64,000 nucleotides of DNA from Sphagnum magellanicum (Eukaryota; Streptophyta; Sphagnopsida; Sphagnales; Sphagnaceae): assembly GCA_021904315.1 (NCBI GenBank), contig CM038909.1, positions 24,089,032-24,153,031 on the forward strand. Reading direction: 5' to 3'. Position 1 is the stretch's first letter. The number at the start of each line of letters is the position of its first letter. The translations under genes were made by a program, and so were the position numbers. Of the stretch, positions 47,791 to 62,000 are shown one piece after another. The notes beneath the pieces are model-generated. The model was not told the origin of the DNA. It saw only the letters and a program-made list of their open reading frames with translations, and did no database searches.

Positions 47791-49029
47791 ATGTAATTAT
47801 GTATTTTACATCAACTAGCATGTGAGAAAAGTGATTGTGGAAATAATGTTTTTCATCAAATTCAAAACTTCATTATTTGTACTCAAAGGGGCATGGAAAC
47901 AAGACTAAAATGCACACCACCTTATCTCCTTAATTGAAATGTATTTCATTTCAAGCACAAATCATAAAATTAAAAACATTCACTTCACCTAAAGAACACT
48001 TTTCATGTTTTGGCACCATTGGTGAACATGCCAAAACTTGAGTCTAATGCTTACCATTGTAGTGACCATAATGGTAGTCCCTATTAACACCATTGACCCA
48101 ATGTCACCCAAGAAAAAAAAGGTTGTGATGATCAAACATCACAACCTAGATTTGAGAGTGAAAACACATCCCAAATAAAGAAAAGCTTGAATTGCACCCC
48201 AAAAACAAAAGAAGAAGGGAAGAACGCTTCACAAACATACCTCTTCTACTTGTATGAAGCTCATGTCTCCTTTAATCATCAAAATTGCCACTTTCAAGAC
48301 CCAAAGGAAAAAAAATGAATAGTTTAATGGTATTGATACGTGTTTGTTTAGCAAATACAAGATGCTTGTGTAGATGTCTTCAAATTGTATTTAGGCCCTA
48401 AAACCAAACAAGTGGAAGTGAAGGATAACAAGCATAAAAGTTTGTTGTCAACTTGAAGGAAAATTTATGGCATAAAGCATGACCAAAATGTGAAGACAAG
48501 AGAAGCTACAATGATGAGATTTGAATGAAGGAAAAGCAAATCAAGGCAAGTGTGCCAAGATTATCCAAGGGAAATCTGATGTGTAGCCAAAAAAATAGAA
48601 GTTGTCAACATTATTGTTTGAAAAGTTAATGAGGAGTTTGGAATCATAAATTATACAAGTTACAAAATTAGATCCCAATAAGATGAAAACATAGCACAAT
48701 AAAGCACTAAAATCAACGACTCAAAGATCAAAGGATCAAATTCACAACAAGTGAAGGGAATTCAAAACAATTAATATAAGATTTGGAAGTGCACCCAATT
48801 TGACTACAAAAATTCAATTTAGGACATTTATCCACCAAAATCTACACAAGGAACTAAATTTTGGATATGCACCCAACTTGCTTACAAAAATTGGATTCAC
48901 AATTTTTGTGTACCAAATCTATAGGAGCTTCAAGCTACAACATAAGAAAACATTACAACTTCTAAGTTTTTTCCTTGGCATACTTGGTAGGTATTTGGTT
49001 TTTCATTGTTTACCATTCTCATCCCAAGG
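47791..49029. other. Intergenic region with small diverged duplication
   Basis: No gene recognised. A block with GCACCCAA..TTG.TTACAAAAATT occurs at about 48791-48815 and 48868-48893. Confidence 0.45.
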
Positions 49030-50000
49030 CCAATGCAAGGTTGAATAGACCAAAATAGATGTAAGTACAATGGCATATTTTGCAATGTGAAATTCAAATG
49101 GGGCAAATGTACTTTAAATATTGGAGTTATCAAAACATGGACTTCATTTGGGGTTATTAAATTGAATATCTATATGAATAGATTTTTTAATGCATAATAT
49201 ATAAATCTAAAAAAGATATGGACATTTAAAATGAACATTATGGGTTGTATAATTAATAGACAAATATATATGGATGCCAAAATGGTTCAATCAATGATAT
49301 TATGGTGTTAGGGTCTCAAAATTTACTAAAATAATATATTGATGAAATCAAGTTACAAGGATTTCACAACATGTCAATTGTATATTATTTGTATGGATTA
49401 TTTTGTCATTAAAAATATTGATAATTTACAAATTTTGTATGATGTTGATTTTTTTTATTTTGTTACATTTGTGCACACATGTACAAAATAAATTTAGTTA
49501 ATTAACAAATGGTCATTTGGAAGTTGGAAATTGGAAGAGAAAGTTTGATTTGGGGGCTACCGTATGATGTAACAATAGGTATCAACAATGTTTTGTCTCT
49601 TTAGATAATCCAACAAATAGATATTTCCAACATTTTGCTTCAAAATCAATAGAAAACTTGATCCTAACCATCAAGTTTGAAAAGTGCATATACTTAATAA
49701 TTTAGTCCATAATTAAATAAATACATGTTATAATGATCTCTAGGCGGTTTTAACATAGATGGAACAAAATTGCTTGAAATCAATGAATTATTGTCACCTT
49801 TGAATACCTAATTGTCATAGAGGAAATGTTACCCAAATGGACTTACATGGGACTTTTTATCCACCTCTTCTTGTTCACTCAACCTTGCATTCAAGTTATG
49901 AATTTGTGACATTGACTTAAGAATTTGATTAACAAATTTACAAATAAGTTTGAACTAAATTTTGATGTTCGAACAAAATCTAACTTGCTTTGTGGAACAA
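49030..50000 (+). repeat. Left arm of a 1-kb inverted repeat pair
   Basis: Reads colinearly with the reverse complement of 53130-54180. Shared blocks include TGCAAGGTTGA, ATTCAAATGGGGCAAATG, GGGTTATTAA, TGTTAGGG.CTCAAA, TTTGTGCACAC and TTGAAATCAATG. The match is interrupted around 49510-49720. No coding region lies in either arm. Confidence 0.7.
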
Positions 50001-53000
50001 CCCTAGGTATCCTTGCATTCAATCCATCCCAATGGCAATGCATGAACACTAGAGGTATTCCAAATCCATCTACAAAATTCAAGATTTTGATGTCAAAACA
50101 TACACAAGTACTTCAATGACACTAAATACATAAGAGACAAGAGGAATTTCAAGCACCAAATTAATACACCTACTTTTATCTTTATTTAATTAAAATATAC
50201 CTTTTGTAATGACTAAGCCAACATCAAGACAACTTACCTACTTAATAATATCTTTCATTGAGTTTCAAGCATCTTACCTCAAAATCATATCAAATGTACA
50301 CAACTTGTAGGACGCTACAAAAAATGAAAAATATTGGTTAAATAAAACAACTTGACTTTTTGACCACTTTGTCACAATGTGATGTTGAAACTTATGTGTG
50401 TTCCACTTTTTTGTCTAGGCATGAAACAATAAAGAAAACATGTTGCATGTTGCAGGTTTGAACCCACCAAACAATAAACCTAGTAACCTTAATGCACAAC
50501 GCACAAGAAAAATGGAAACACCATACTTGAAAAAAATTGCTAAAATGACCACCACAGAAAACCCCAATCACTTGAGATTGACTTTTGCTTGAAATGTTCT
50601 TCTAATCTTACACTTTGAGTAGGATGTTTATATTGATGAAAAAAATGCATGAATCTTGTATATATATATCCCTTGGCACTTCAAGTTCATCATTCATGAA
50701 CTTACAACACATTCAACCCAAATAATTAAATCCAATGAGAATTTGAGGCATTCAAGACATTGAACTCAAGCACCCCTTACAAATTCAAAGGAGGCGCCAT
50801 AAATGGATCATGCCATATTTGTAAACCTCAAATGTTACTTGTTGGTGCTTCCCCATTTAAAATTTGTTGTCAAAAAATGATCTCGCAACATGACACCAAT
50901 TGAAGTCAAGTTGCTTGCAATGGACCATATACCTCTAATGTAATGTTCACAACTAGGAAAGCTTGAAGATTGTAAACACTTGGAAGCCAAAAACAAAGGA
51001 AGACAATTTCTTTATTAATGAAGTCTAGATGAAAGGAAGATGGTGCAATTTTAATTTGATAAATAAATTTTGCTTGCTTTTATGCAACTATTGGCATCAC
51101 AAGGAACAACAATGTAATTCAAATGCATTGTGCAAAAGTTATGAACCTTAAATCATAACCCTATATTTTAGGCAAAATTTGTAGAATTTTTCCCTTTTAT
51201 TTCCCTTTAAAGGACTTGCTCACCACAATTGGATTTCACATTTTGACAAACATTCACACAAACAAAACAATGTCAATTACATCAATTGAAAAAACATATA
51301 ACAAAAAAATATAATGTACAATGTATTTTATTATGATAGAGTAACTATGTAATTATGATATGAAATTCATTAATGTAATCAAATTAATGTAATTATGTAA
51401 CAAAAATATATTTCACATGTGAAATACATAATTATAAATCAAGATTCAAAGTGCAAACACTTAATCATGAGCCACACCCACCCATGTAGGTCACTACTTT
51501 TAAGTGTTTTTCATCAAGAATATTCTTGGATTTTTTTAATAATAATTTTTTTAAGGTTTATATTTTAAAAAATTCAACAGTATGTCATTTTCCATTTTTT
51601 TGAAATTATGTTTTGGGTGTTTTTACTATTTAAAACACTAGTTACAATTATTTAAAAAGTGCTCTTGGGTATTATATTATTCATTAGATTGATTCCAATT
51701 TTTTTGGGTATGTATAACAATATATTGGGAAAAACATTGTACAAAACAACTACATTTTGAATTCGTGGATTCTTAAATAATGAAGATTATATATTATTAT
51801 CATTTTTTAGTAATTAATTTCAAAAATATTGCATGATACTTTTTTACATCTTAAAGCTCATAAAAAGGTAGCATCAAGATTAGCATAACAATCACATGTG
51901 TCATAATTTGAATGATTGATTTCAATCACATTAGGCAAGCTCCACAAATCGATGTAGGCACCACATTCACCATGGGTATAACATATTCTTTGATTTGACT
52001 AAAGAGCCATTTGTTGTTCTAGTCATAATGGGATACTCATTTTAGACTAATAGGCTTGACTATACAATTAGTAGTCATGATGTTATTAACCATGTTCAAT
52101 TTGTAATAGTGAATGGAAAAAAATTACTTACAATTGATTGAAGAAATTAGGAGGTGATAAAAGGCGGATGGAGATGATGAGAGGTGATATAGCTTGGTTT
52201 TGGTAGTTATAATACTTGAAATTCCTACCCATTCAAAACATTTTGAAAAGAGAGAAAGGGTTCAGTGCATGTGAATCTTTGGAGGGTTTGAGTTCAACAA
52301 AAGGTTTTGCATAGTTGTTAAAGGTATACATCAAACATGAGAATTTGTAGGAGGATGGACTTGAAAAGGATGTATGTGAAGTTGTGGAAAATTACAGTCC
52401 ATAAAATTTTATAACCTTTAATCTTATAAGCTAAAATATAGAATGGGGAGGGTAACGGCGGCCATGATATGCCAATGAGAAATAAAAATTATATTTTTAT
52501 GATGCAAGTTCCTTGAAATGTCTTTTGTAATCTAAATGCTTAGTTTGGTGAAACGGGGAGGAGAGTTGGGTTAATTATGCAAGATTAAGGTACTCTCAAT
52601 ACCAAGAATAAGGACTTGAAGACTTTTATTATACATTGTCCAACAAAATAAAATCTAGATAGGATAAATATTTTTTTTTGGAAAAAAAATAAATTAAATA
52701 ATTCATATGGTGGTGGGGACTTTTCGTATGCATGTACATTTTTGTGCATCAATAACTTGATTCAAAACCAAAAATGCTGAAAATGTTTAAATTTAAATTA
52801 AATGATGGACAACTTGATTTGATTTTTTCCATTCATTATTTCTTACACATGTGACCAATACTTAGGGTTACAAATCCCAAGATTAATGAATATAACAAGA
52901 CCAATCAATTAAATGGAAAAATAACTCCTTTCTTTGCATCTCCAAAAATTGAATTATGTAACCTTTGAATTCCTCATATGGTTTATAATTTTAATTCAAA

Positions 53001-53129
53001 TGCATTCAATCAACATTAATGTGAAAAAAATATTCATATATATTTTCTTTGGAATCAATTAAATTACTTAATCCATTCCATTTTATTCCCTTAAAAAAAT
53101 ATTGTAGTTAAAAGATTAACATATTTATA
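50001..53129. other. AT-rich spacer between the inverted arms
   Basis: Very AT-rich, no recognisable coding sequence. I could not decide whether the inverted similarity continues weakly into this spacer. Confidence 0.5.
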
Positions 53130-54180
53130 TTGAAAGATTAAAAAAGACAATAACGTAATATCCAACCTATTCATATATATTTTTATTTTCTTAATGTGAC
53201 ACCATTGTAATTGTAAGACGAGTGCAAAGTTGAGTGGACCAAATTAAAAGAAATAGACAATTAAAGTTCACATAAACTTTCATTTGAATAACATTTTCAT
53301 TGAATTTTTTTCAACCATTGGGATGATTAGGTAGTTGGGCAACAACAATCCATTGATTTCAAGGAATTTTTTTTCATCTATGTTCAATCCACTCTGAAGA
53401 TCATTATTTTGTACATGTGAATGTGATTTGATTGAATGTCTCAAAAATGTTGCTCAAATGATATTCTTTTTATGGGTAGCAAGGTTCAAGGAATGAAAAT
53501 AGTTATAACAACCACAAGAATATTGGAGAAAAAAATGACAATCTTGTAGTCTCAATCACACATTTCAAAATCATATGTGGAAGCATTATGTGAGGATGAA
53601 ATAAAATTTGTGTTTGGAAGTTAACAACTTGAAACATCTTCAAACATTTGGGCTCAACTTCTCATGGTTAATAAATGACAACACCCATCTTTTAAACTAA
53701 TTATACCCCCCACGTGTGCACAAATCTATCATAAATATGTATATCAAAATGATATGGATTTTGTAACAAATATTTTTTTTCAATGTCCAAAACAATCCAT
53801 AAAGAATTACATACAATAGATATGGTGTAAAATCCTTGAAATGTGTTTTCATAAATACACTACTAACCTAAATTTGAGTCCCTAACAATAATTTATCAGT
53901 GATTGGACCATTTTGAAATCCATGGGTTTTTTTTGCTAGTTATGTAACCCCCATTGTTCACTTTAAATGTGCATAGCTTTTTTAAGTTTTATGTAATACA
54001 CATAAAAAGTACCTACATCATACAAATACTCAAGTTAATAACCTCAAATTAAATTCTTCAATTGATAACTTCAATCTTTAAATGCATTTGCCCCATTTGA
54101 ATCACATTCACATTGTAAAATATATTACCATTACATCATCCACTTTGGACCACTCAACCTTGCATGGTCACCCTAAATGC
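53130..54180 (-). repeat. Right arm of the 1-kb inverted repeat pair
   Basis: Inverted counterpart of 49030-50000; see that entry for the shared blocks. The two arms are separated by about 3.1 kb. Confidence 0.7.
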
Positions 54181-56472
54181 ATACAACGATCCACAAATTT
54201 GTGTCAAATTTCAATAGTCCTAGTGGCCAAGGACCAAGATTTTGATTTCAATTGTACAACAATGAACAAAAAATCAAATGTGAGAATGTGAAAGGTGGGT
54301 CCACAAGGGATGAAAATAAAAAGGAAATCAATCCAACACCCAATAACATATCCGATGTGGGAATATTGTGAAGTGAGTTTCCAAAGGGATGAAGGTAAAA
54401 AGTAAGTCAACCCCACTACTAGCAATTAAAAATTTATGAATGGAAGATATTTGCATCTTTTGGAATCAATGATGCTTACATCATAAGATGCTTAAAATGG
54501 AAGATTCTTGCATCTATTAAAGTGGACAATCCTTGCATGGGCAATGCTTGCATCTCTTTTTTAGAATGAAGAAAATTGCATATTTTAAAAAACTTATTTT
54601 GAAACCAATGATGCTTGTATCTTTTTTAAAGTCCTTTTGAAGCTCATTTTGAAATGGACAAGTTGGCTTGCATCTTTTGAAGCTCCTTTTGAAGTTCTTT
54701 TTTGTTTTTTAAGGGAAAAAAATATTCCCCCCTTGAAATAATACCTAAGGTAATCCCCATTTATAATGTTATATAATTCTTAGAAAAAAAAAAAAAAGTT
54801 GAAATCATGATGATATGAATGCAATTGCTTAATTGAACTAGTACAATTTAATCATGACATAAGTTGCAATTTTGTCAATACAAAAAGAAGCCAAATATTT
54901 CATTTTAAAACACTGATGAATTTATTTGAGTTTCATGAGCATATTGGGCTATCTACAAAAGTTCATAAATGCATACAATATGTATGATTGATGTTTGGCA
55001 CTAATTAATTTTCAAGAGGGCATGTCGGAGAAAATAAATAAATAAAATATTAAGAACACTATCAAAATTTCAAGGAGTTGAATTAAAGACCTTCTCCATA
55101 TAAGGGATAGTCCATTGAGATATTTTAATAACATCAGTTATAAATGCAAGACATTGTGTATTTAGAATCATTCTCAAAACTTGGGCTTTGCATTGTTTCA
55201 CACTACACACTACTAGTGATGATCAATTGTTTTTTCCCTCTTTTTATGTTCCCATGTGTGGTCTCCAATAATTCATCATTATTTATGTCAAATTTTATTT
55301 CAATCTAATTTTAATTAATATAAATATCATGGACAATGATAAGGAACATGTTAATTTTTTTTCCATATCCATGTTGGTGGGTGGGGGAAAAAATGAAATA
55401 ATTATTTTAAAAATTAGTACTAAAAGAGGTAGTTATTAAAAAAAAGGAATGAGGTGGTCATGTTTGAAAATGACGTAAGTAATGAAAATGTTTTTGGAAG
55501 TGTCCAAGGACAACCATACAATAGATTCCAAAAAATCACCCATATACCAACTCCTTGAAATTCTTATCATTGGGATTTGGAATATTGATTTTGCCGTTGT
55601 TTAACCACTTTTTCAAAATAATTAGTTATTTCAACAAATATCTACAAACTATCACACATGGGTTTGGTATTGTTACTTAATAATGAGCCCAAATGCAACA
55701 CACATTCATTTACCCATGTCATTGTGAAAATTTCATTAATATAAATGTGCAATTTGGACTCAAGATATATTTCTTTAGATTTAAGGGATTATGCCATTGA
55801 TTTGCATCTTATATTATAAGTTGTTGATTTGAAAAATCACACACACTTGCATATGAATTGCTTATTAAGATTTTGTGCCAAGTTTGTCTTTGATCAAAGT
55901 TTATATTTTTTGAGGAGGCCTTTCTTTTTAAAAACAAGAATTAGAGTAGTTATAAGCTAGTATGTGATGGTGTGCAAGATTCATTGCACATAGAAGGGAA
56001 TCATTTTGATAAATTTTTCATTGGAGCAAAGCAAAATTACCGGATTTGGAAACTTTGGAACAACATTCAAGAAATCAAAATTTGATTAAATTTCACAAAA
56101 TGTATACAAGGTTGGATTATTAAAACTTTGGGAAGCATTGTTGCTCCACAAAGTAGTAAATTTTTTTTTTGAAATTTCATTGCTTCTAACAATGCAATTG
56201 AGATGCATATCATGAAACCCAACTTGGAATTTATTAGTGAAATCCAAGCTATATAAGTGACCAAATCACATGCACCTTCTAATGATATTGCGACATGCAA
56301 AATGTATAATGCATTGTGAATGCATATTTGTACACGAAAAATGCTAGAGACGATAAGACTAAGTCTAGTTACTATAAATGTCTTAATTGGTTCTGGCTAC
56401 TAAGTAAAGACTAAGCTCAATTGATCGATGAGTTGTCAAACATTAATATTATAATGAAAAGAAAAGTGTACC
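54181..56472. other. AT-rich intergenic region, no gene seen
   Basis: Between about 54430 and 54700 a phrase like GATGCTTGCATCTTTTGAAG recurs several times in diverged form, an old short tandem repeat. Nothing else was recognised. Confidence 0.45.
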
Positions 56473-58057
56473 TTAATGTTCTAATGGTTTGAAAAACAGA
56501 AGTACACTTGGATTGGGCCTCGAAATCCCCTTGAGTCCTGTGCGAAGCAAGCGATGCAACTCCAAATACTCGAGCCAATTGAATGGTCTAAACAATGGGG
56601 GATTCTTTGCATCTACAAATTCAGGTGCTATAGATATGGTGCATGTATCTAGAGGAATGAGAAAATACCCAAGTGACAATCTTGGTTTCATTGTTGGTTG
56701 AATTGTCCGATGTTGTAAACTTGATATATAACCGTTTGTAATCACCTATACCATCACAACATATTTCCAACACAACCCATCACATCTTTTGTCTTGTATG
56801 TGCTGAAAACCCACCCACATGTACTGAAAAAAATAACACATGCATATGTAAGTAGACTATTTTCGCTAACAACATGATCGTGCTCAATAATAGAATAAAA
56901 GGCAAGCTTGTGGACATGTAACATATCAAGAAATTGTGAATAATGAATCACCTCCAACACATCTCCAGTCATGATACAAATGGCATTTTCTTTAGGCTTA
57001 ACACAAAACCAATTTCCATCTTTCATGATCTCCAAACCCGCAACATCATCTTGAAGCAAAAGAGAGATGAAACTTCCATCCATATGTGGCTTGAGTCCAA
57101 TCAGTTGCTCTTTTTCATCATGACTATCCATTTGGTGATAGAAATTTGAACGAATGAGTCCTTGAATTTCCCGTTGGTAAATGTCAAAGTTGTTCATATT
57201 CATACCCAAACCTTCGGTTACAAGCACCAATATCTCAAGACTTAGGTGGCATAAAGCCTCTTTTAACTCCTTGAGAGCATCACTGTGATAATTAACAAAC
57301 AAAAAATGCATAAACAAATGATATGGTGTTTTGTCATGTGATATAATTTAAGGAAGTGATTTGTGTGACATGCAACTTTCTCATAAGGACAAAAATACCC
57401 ACTCTTAACTTCATATCAATGGAAATACCCATCTATGAAACTATGGTTGTCAAGAGCAACCAAAATTCAAAGTCCACTTTCAGAAACACTTTGAAACAGA
57501 TTACCCAATTACTAGATTTACATTTTCAACGAGACAAAAATCTGTAATGCATCATCAGGTTTGGATATAAGCCAAAAAAAAATCTTCAGTAGGTGGGCAA
57601 GTTCTAGCAAGGCTATGGAAAAAGAGTTTCATACTAACTAGGCATATAAGCAGGTTTCACATGTAGATAGAAGAATTTACCAGAACTGAGTATATGAGTT
57701 TGGGAAGAGCTTTCGACTGTAGTGATGAATTATGGCTTCATGATCACCCACTTGGAAAATTTCAATCGGGCTTTTTTGATTTTGCCTGAATTCGTAGCCA
57801 AAGATCGAATTCTTGTTCCTTTCAACTTGCAGCTTTTGTTCCAAAGGAAGAGAAAACAACTGGAGCATTAGTTTCTGGTACCTCTGAATAAGCTCCTCAG
57901 GAATTCCATGATTGATGACATAGAAAGTTCCCCATTCTGTGCATGCTCTTGCTAATTGCTCTTTCGCATATTGTTGGGGTTGACCTCTGTGGTGATGGTG
58001 GCTGCTGCTTCTCAGCTCCCGCATATCTAGCATGGGAATTTCTGTATATTGGGACAT
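56473..58057 (-). CDS. 2-oxoglutarate/Fe(II)-dependent dioxygenase (plant DOXC class)
   Basis: Three exons: 58057-57681, 57282-56952 and 56745-56473, all with GT-AG introns and compatible phases, giving about 326 residues, the usual length. The start is the only ATG of the exon-1 frame. The N-terminal DIOX_N part includes CTEWGTFYVINHGIPEELIQ. The jelly-roll core holds the iron ligands in GLKPHMDGSFISLLLQDD (His, Asp) and SLQHRTI (distal His), and the 2-oxoglutarate-binding Arg-x-Ser in KPRLSLGYF. All catalytic residues are present, so the enzyme is predicted to be active in the cytosol. Family knowledge: members oxidise gibberellins, flavonoids, ethylene precursors and other metabolites. The C-terminal FRPFNWLEYLELHRL resembles gibberellin-oxidase-like members, but the substrate cannot be assigned from sequence reading. 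It stands alone, with no related neighbour. Confidence 0.92.
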
Positions 58058-58971
58058 TGAAGGTGGAGTAGTAGTATCACTCTCACTCTTAAGAATTTTC
58101 TAGTGTTTGAAATGCAATCTGTTGTCATAAATCTCAGGCATCGACATACTGGGTATGGGTCCTGTAACTGGAGATTTGATGACAGAAGACATGATATATC
58201 TCTTCAACTTTTGATTTGCACAACAAACTGGAATTCCAATCTTAGTTAAAAACCCAACTGACAGATCAAAGAGGAAAAATTAGTTCAACACAATGACAAA
58301 ACAAAGGGGAAAAAAATTCTGGAGTTTTGAACTGCTTTGGAGAAGTATTTTTGAGATGTTTTTGTTGACTTGATTTGGACAAGTTTGGAGATTGAAAGAT
58401 TCAACACACCCACACACCAGATAGATGCAAGTGAAGGAAAAAAAAAAACCAGCTGCAAACAGTATATGCAATACAAGCATAAATCACATAAGCTACCAAC
58501 TTATTGTCAAGTTTTTGGTGAAGGATTTGGAGCACAAAAACTGGTGAGTAACCAAGCAAGCAATAAACAAGTTTGTCTTGTTCCAAGTGAAAAAAATGCC
58601 AAGGCTCTACTAGTAAGCAGTCTGTCAGTTATTTGCTTGTGAACTTGAAGCACTTATGAGCCCAGTTCACTCAATCCACTCAAAACCAAAATTGGGTGGC
58701 CAGTCCCAGAACTCATACACAAACAATCAAACTGATTTTCTAGCTCCTTAGCCTTTGTGCCACACAGGAATAGTGAACAAGTGATATAGTACAACAACAA
58801 ACAACAAAGGAGCTCTTCCTCCAAAGATAAAAAGCCATGAGCAGAAGAAGCTAAAGCAAAGTACAAAAGGTTAAAACAAGCCTTTCAAAAACTGCTAGTT
58901 CCCCATGGTTCAAGTATGTAGCCAAAAATATAGAAGGATTTTCCTTACATTTGACTTTCATATTTAGCTTA
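58058..58971. other. Upstream region of the dioxygenase gene
   Basis: Expected to hold the promoter and 5' UTR of the minus-strand dioxygenase. No distinct regulatory motif could be fixed by eye. Confidence 0.5.
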
Positions 58972-59037
58972 TATAGCCAAATTTGGCTAAATCTTCTTGT
59001 GGATCATTGCCACTTTGTTTCCATCACAAAATTGAAA
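58972..59037. repeat. Copy of the CAAATTTGG-core dispersed repeat
   Basis: Contains AGCCAAATTTGGCTAAATCT, then GGATCATTGCCACTTTG and CATCACAAAATTG, lining up with 44780-44842 and with the end of 24905-25155. Confidence 0.65.
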
Positions 59038-62000
59038 AAATGAACCACACTGGTTACAAACCCAGTGTCATCCGGTTTCTGCTTTTGAAGACAACCTTAG
59101 TACATTGTACTGGAAGGCCGCAATGTCAATGCAGTACGTCCTGTACGTGTGGTGGTACAGGGGGGAAGGCCCTGAAAGCAGGACCTACCCGAGCCCGACA
59201 ACTTGCCTCTTTTCATCAACAGCAAAAATTTCTCGGTGATCCAATGGCCATGACTACATAGTGGTACGGAAGCTTCTTCCACTTGTACAGCATGCATTAC
59301 AAAAAACAAATTGTAATACCTGGGGTATGAATGGAAGAACCCTCTATATGGGCCTCTGGTTTACGTACTGGAGCTTCTTTTTGTTTACTTCTAAACACTA
59401 GAAATATATCATCCTTAGATTAAATCAAGGTCTCTGAGTTCAAATGTAACATTTCCCGGGTTAAATATAGCCTCTCTGAGAGAGGAGGCTAAATCTCCAG
59501 CAGTCCTCAGTATATGACCCTGCAAAAATATTATTTCACATCCAAGTTTAGTGATTTACTTTTTTGCAACCCCACCCATATAAGTGAAACTTGCTGGGAC
59601 GCCAAATAGGTGCGAGGCAGACTGCTAATAGCAAACCACCTGAACCAATCATTACGATGGGCCAATCAGAAACACTGAGTAGCCAGCAGTCAGATCATAT
59701 TTATTACACTCTTTTCTATGGATGCACACCGTTGCTGCGCCTTTCAGCAATCACGGCAAACCGTGCAATTATGCTGAGAGTTGGCAACCATATTCTTGAG
59801 CCAAACCAAACCCGCATGTTTTGAACTTTTCTTCATCCAATTTTACTCTGCAGGACCACATACTGAGCACCATTGGAGATGCTGTTGAGAGGCCTTAGAC
59901 GAAGAAGAAGATGCAGCTACCAGTGTAAGTGCTGCTTCACCCTGGCATGAGTGACGATTCATTCTTTGTCATGCAATTTTCTTTCTAGAGACAACTAGTG
60001 CAACTGTCTGACCTACTACTAAAATATTGAAAAAGACGTCATTGTTTAATCTCATTAGATCTAGAGACTTGGCATCTATGGAGCAAAACTGGGCAATGAA
60101 TGGCTGTGAACTCTGGAGTGATGATGATAATATAAGTACAAGCTGATTTGGGTGGGGTCCTGGTACCTTTCCATCTTTTGTCTTGACATCCTCAACTTGT
60201 GTGCACAAGCAGTTTGATCACTCTCCTACCATGCCTCTATAGCTAATGCAGACCTTCAATATGATGAAGCTTTCTTTCAATGCCCTTCAAATAGCATCTA
60301 TTCCTTCTAGTGATTGTGGGACCCTTTGGCACGTGAATGGCAACTTTTCTTCTTCCTTTTTTGGGGCTTAATCCTTGGATGTGAAATGCACTTGTTTAAA
60401 AAGGAATTTCACACAATTTGATAAGAAATATTGAGAGATCTTGTTTCAGACTGGTGAATACAAGACTTGATTTTTTTTATGTGCATAATCATCCATCGGT
60501 CGGTGGTGATGGTGGGAATTGCAGCCACGTTGCAAATATTCATTGTGTGATGGAAAGATATGAAAGACAATTGGGTCCTTGAAGATACATAATTTGTTAA
60601 GAAACCCATGTTTTTTTTGTATGCTTGAAAGATATGTAGTTGTCAGAAGATATGTAACTTTTTCCATATGTCCGGAGGTTTGTTGCTCAAGTTGATCTCT
60701 TGGAAAGTGTTGAGATTCTCCTCCTTTTTTTTTCTTTTTTTCTATTTTGTTTCCTTGTCTTTTCTCCTCTTGTTATCCATTGAAAATTTGCATGTTAATA
60801 TGCCCAAGTGGGTGAAAACCAAGAATGACATCTCTTGAAACATTTTCTATCACTTGTATATATGAAAATCTACTTGTATTGGTGAAAACACAAAGACATA
60901 ATGTTCCATCAAATTATATGATAGAGAAATGTTGTCAATTATTAGATTTTTTCATAAATTATCTCACATGGAGGATGGAATTGCTTATTAGGGGTTGTAA
61001 ATAGATTGAATTGGTTAGGTGAACATTAAGTTGCTTAATTAATTTGCATTGGGTGCCTGAGTTAAAATTAAATTTTTTTTTCAACTTCACAAGTGCTAAA
61101 AGGAATTTGGTTGTGAATGTGATTCTCAATGCAAATTTTGAAATAGGTAGTCACAAGATGGTTGCTAGCATAGTTACATTAAATGCAAATCATAGCACAA
61201 TTTAACAATTTCATGTTGAGTTTTAGTGTTTGATTAAAAAAAAAGGAACTTTATGAATAACAATGAAGAGAAGGTGACAAATGAAAAGGGCATAAAAAAT
61301 GGGTTGGATTATGTATGACTTTAAGGAAAATTCTAGGTTGGATACCTACTGTTGGACTTTGTTTGAAACAACAAGCTTTTGGGTTTTCACCAATTTTAAT
61401 ATTTTTTCTTTGTTTCTAATTTCTTTAAATTTTGACATTTCAAACAAATAAATTTTACAAAATTTGACAATTCCAAAAATAATTTTAATTCTTACCAAAC
61501 TTGAAAAGACATTACAATGTTGTACCTATTGTCCATGATAGCAATTAGTTGTGGGGATGCATTCAAAGTGTTTTTGTGTGTGTGTGATAGGCCTCTTTGA
61601 TTGACCCCAAATCAACAAAAAAATTTGCATTAAGAACCATCCCAAAATAAAACCCTTCCAAAATAGCTTGTCTTTTGGTCTACCAATAAAGTTTTCAAGG
61701 GTAGAAATATGGGCAAAAGATATGAAACAAAAAATGACGCTATTGGAAATTGATTGGAGAACAATTGGGGAAGACACTTGAAACATCATTAAGAACCATT
61801 CAAAACATTATGAAAACAAAGATTGGAACATGATGGGAACACCAAAATTCAAGATTTTTGAAATCCCACCATCCCATCTCCCCAAAAGAAAACAACTAGG
61901 TCTTTTCGAATGCATGCTAAGCCTTCTCATTAGTTGCATGAAAATTTTATTCTTAAAATTGTTTGTTTGTTGTCATTTTTAGCTTGGGTGAATAGGCTAC

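Noticed and set aside
59591..59824. 77-residue plus-strand open frame in a less AT-rich patch
   Set aside because: It starts at TTG, matches nothing I recognise and has no splice partners. Mentioned only as a patch of unusual composition.
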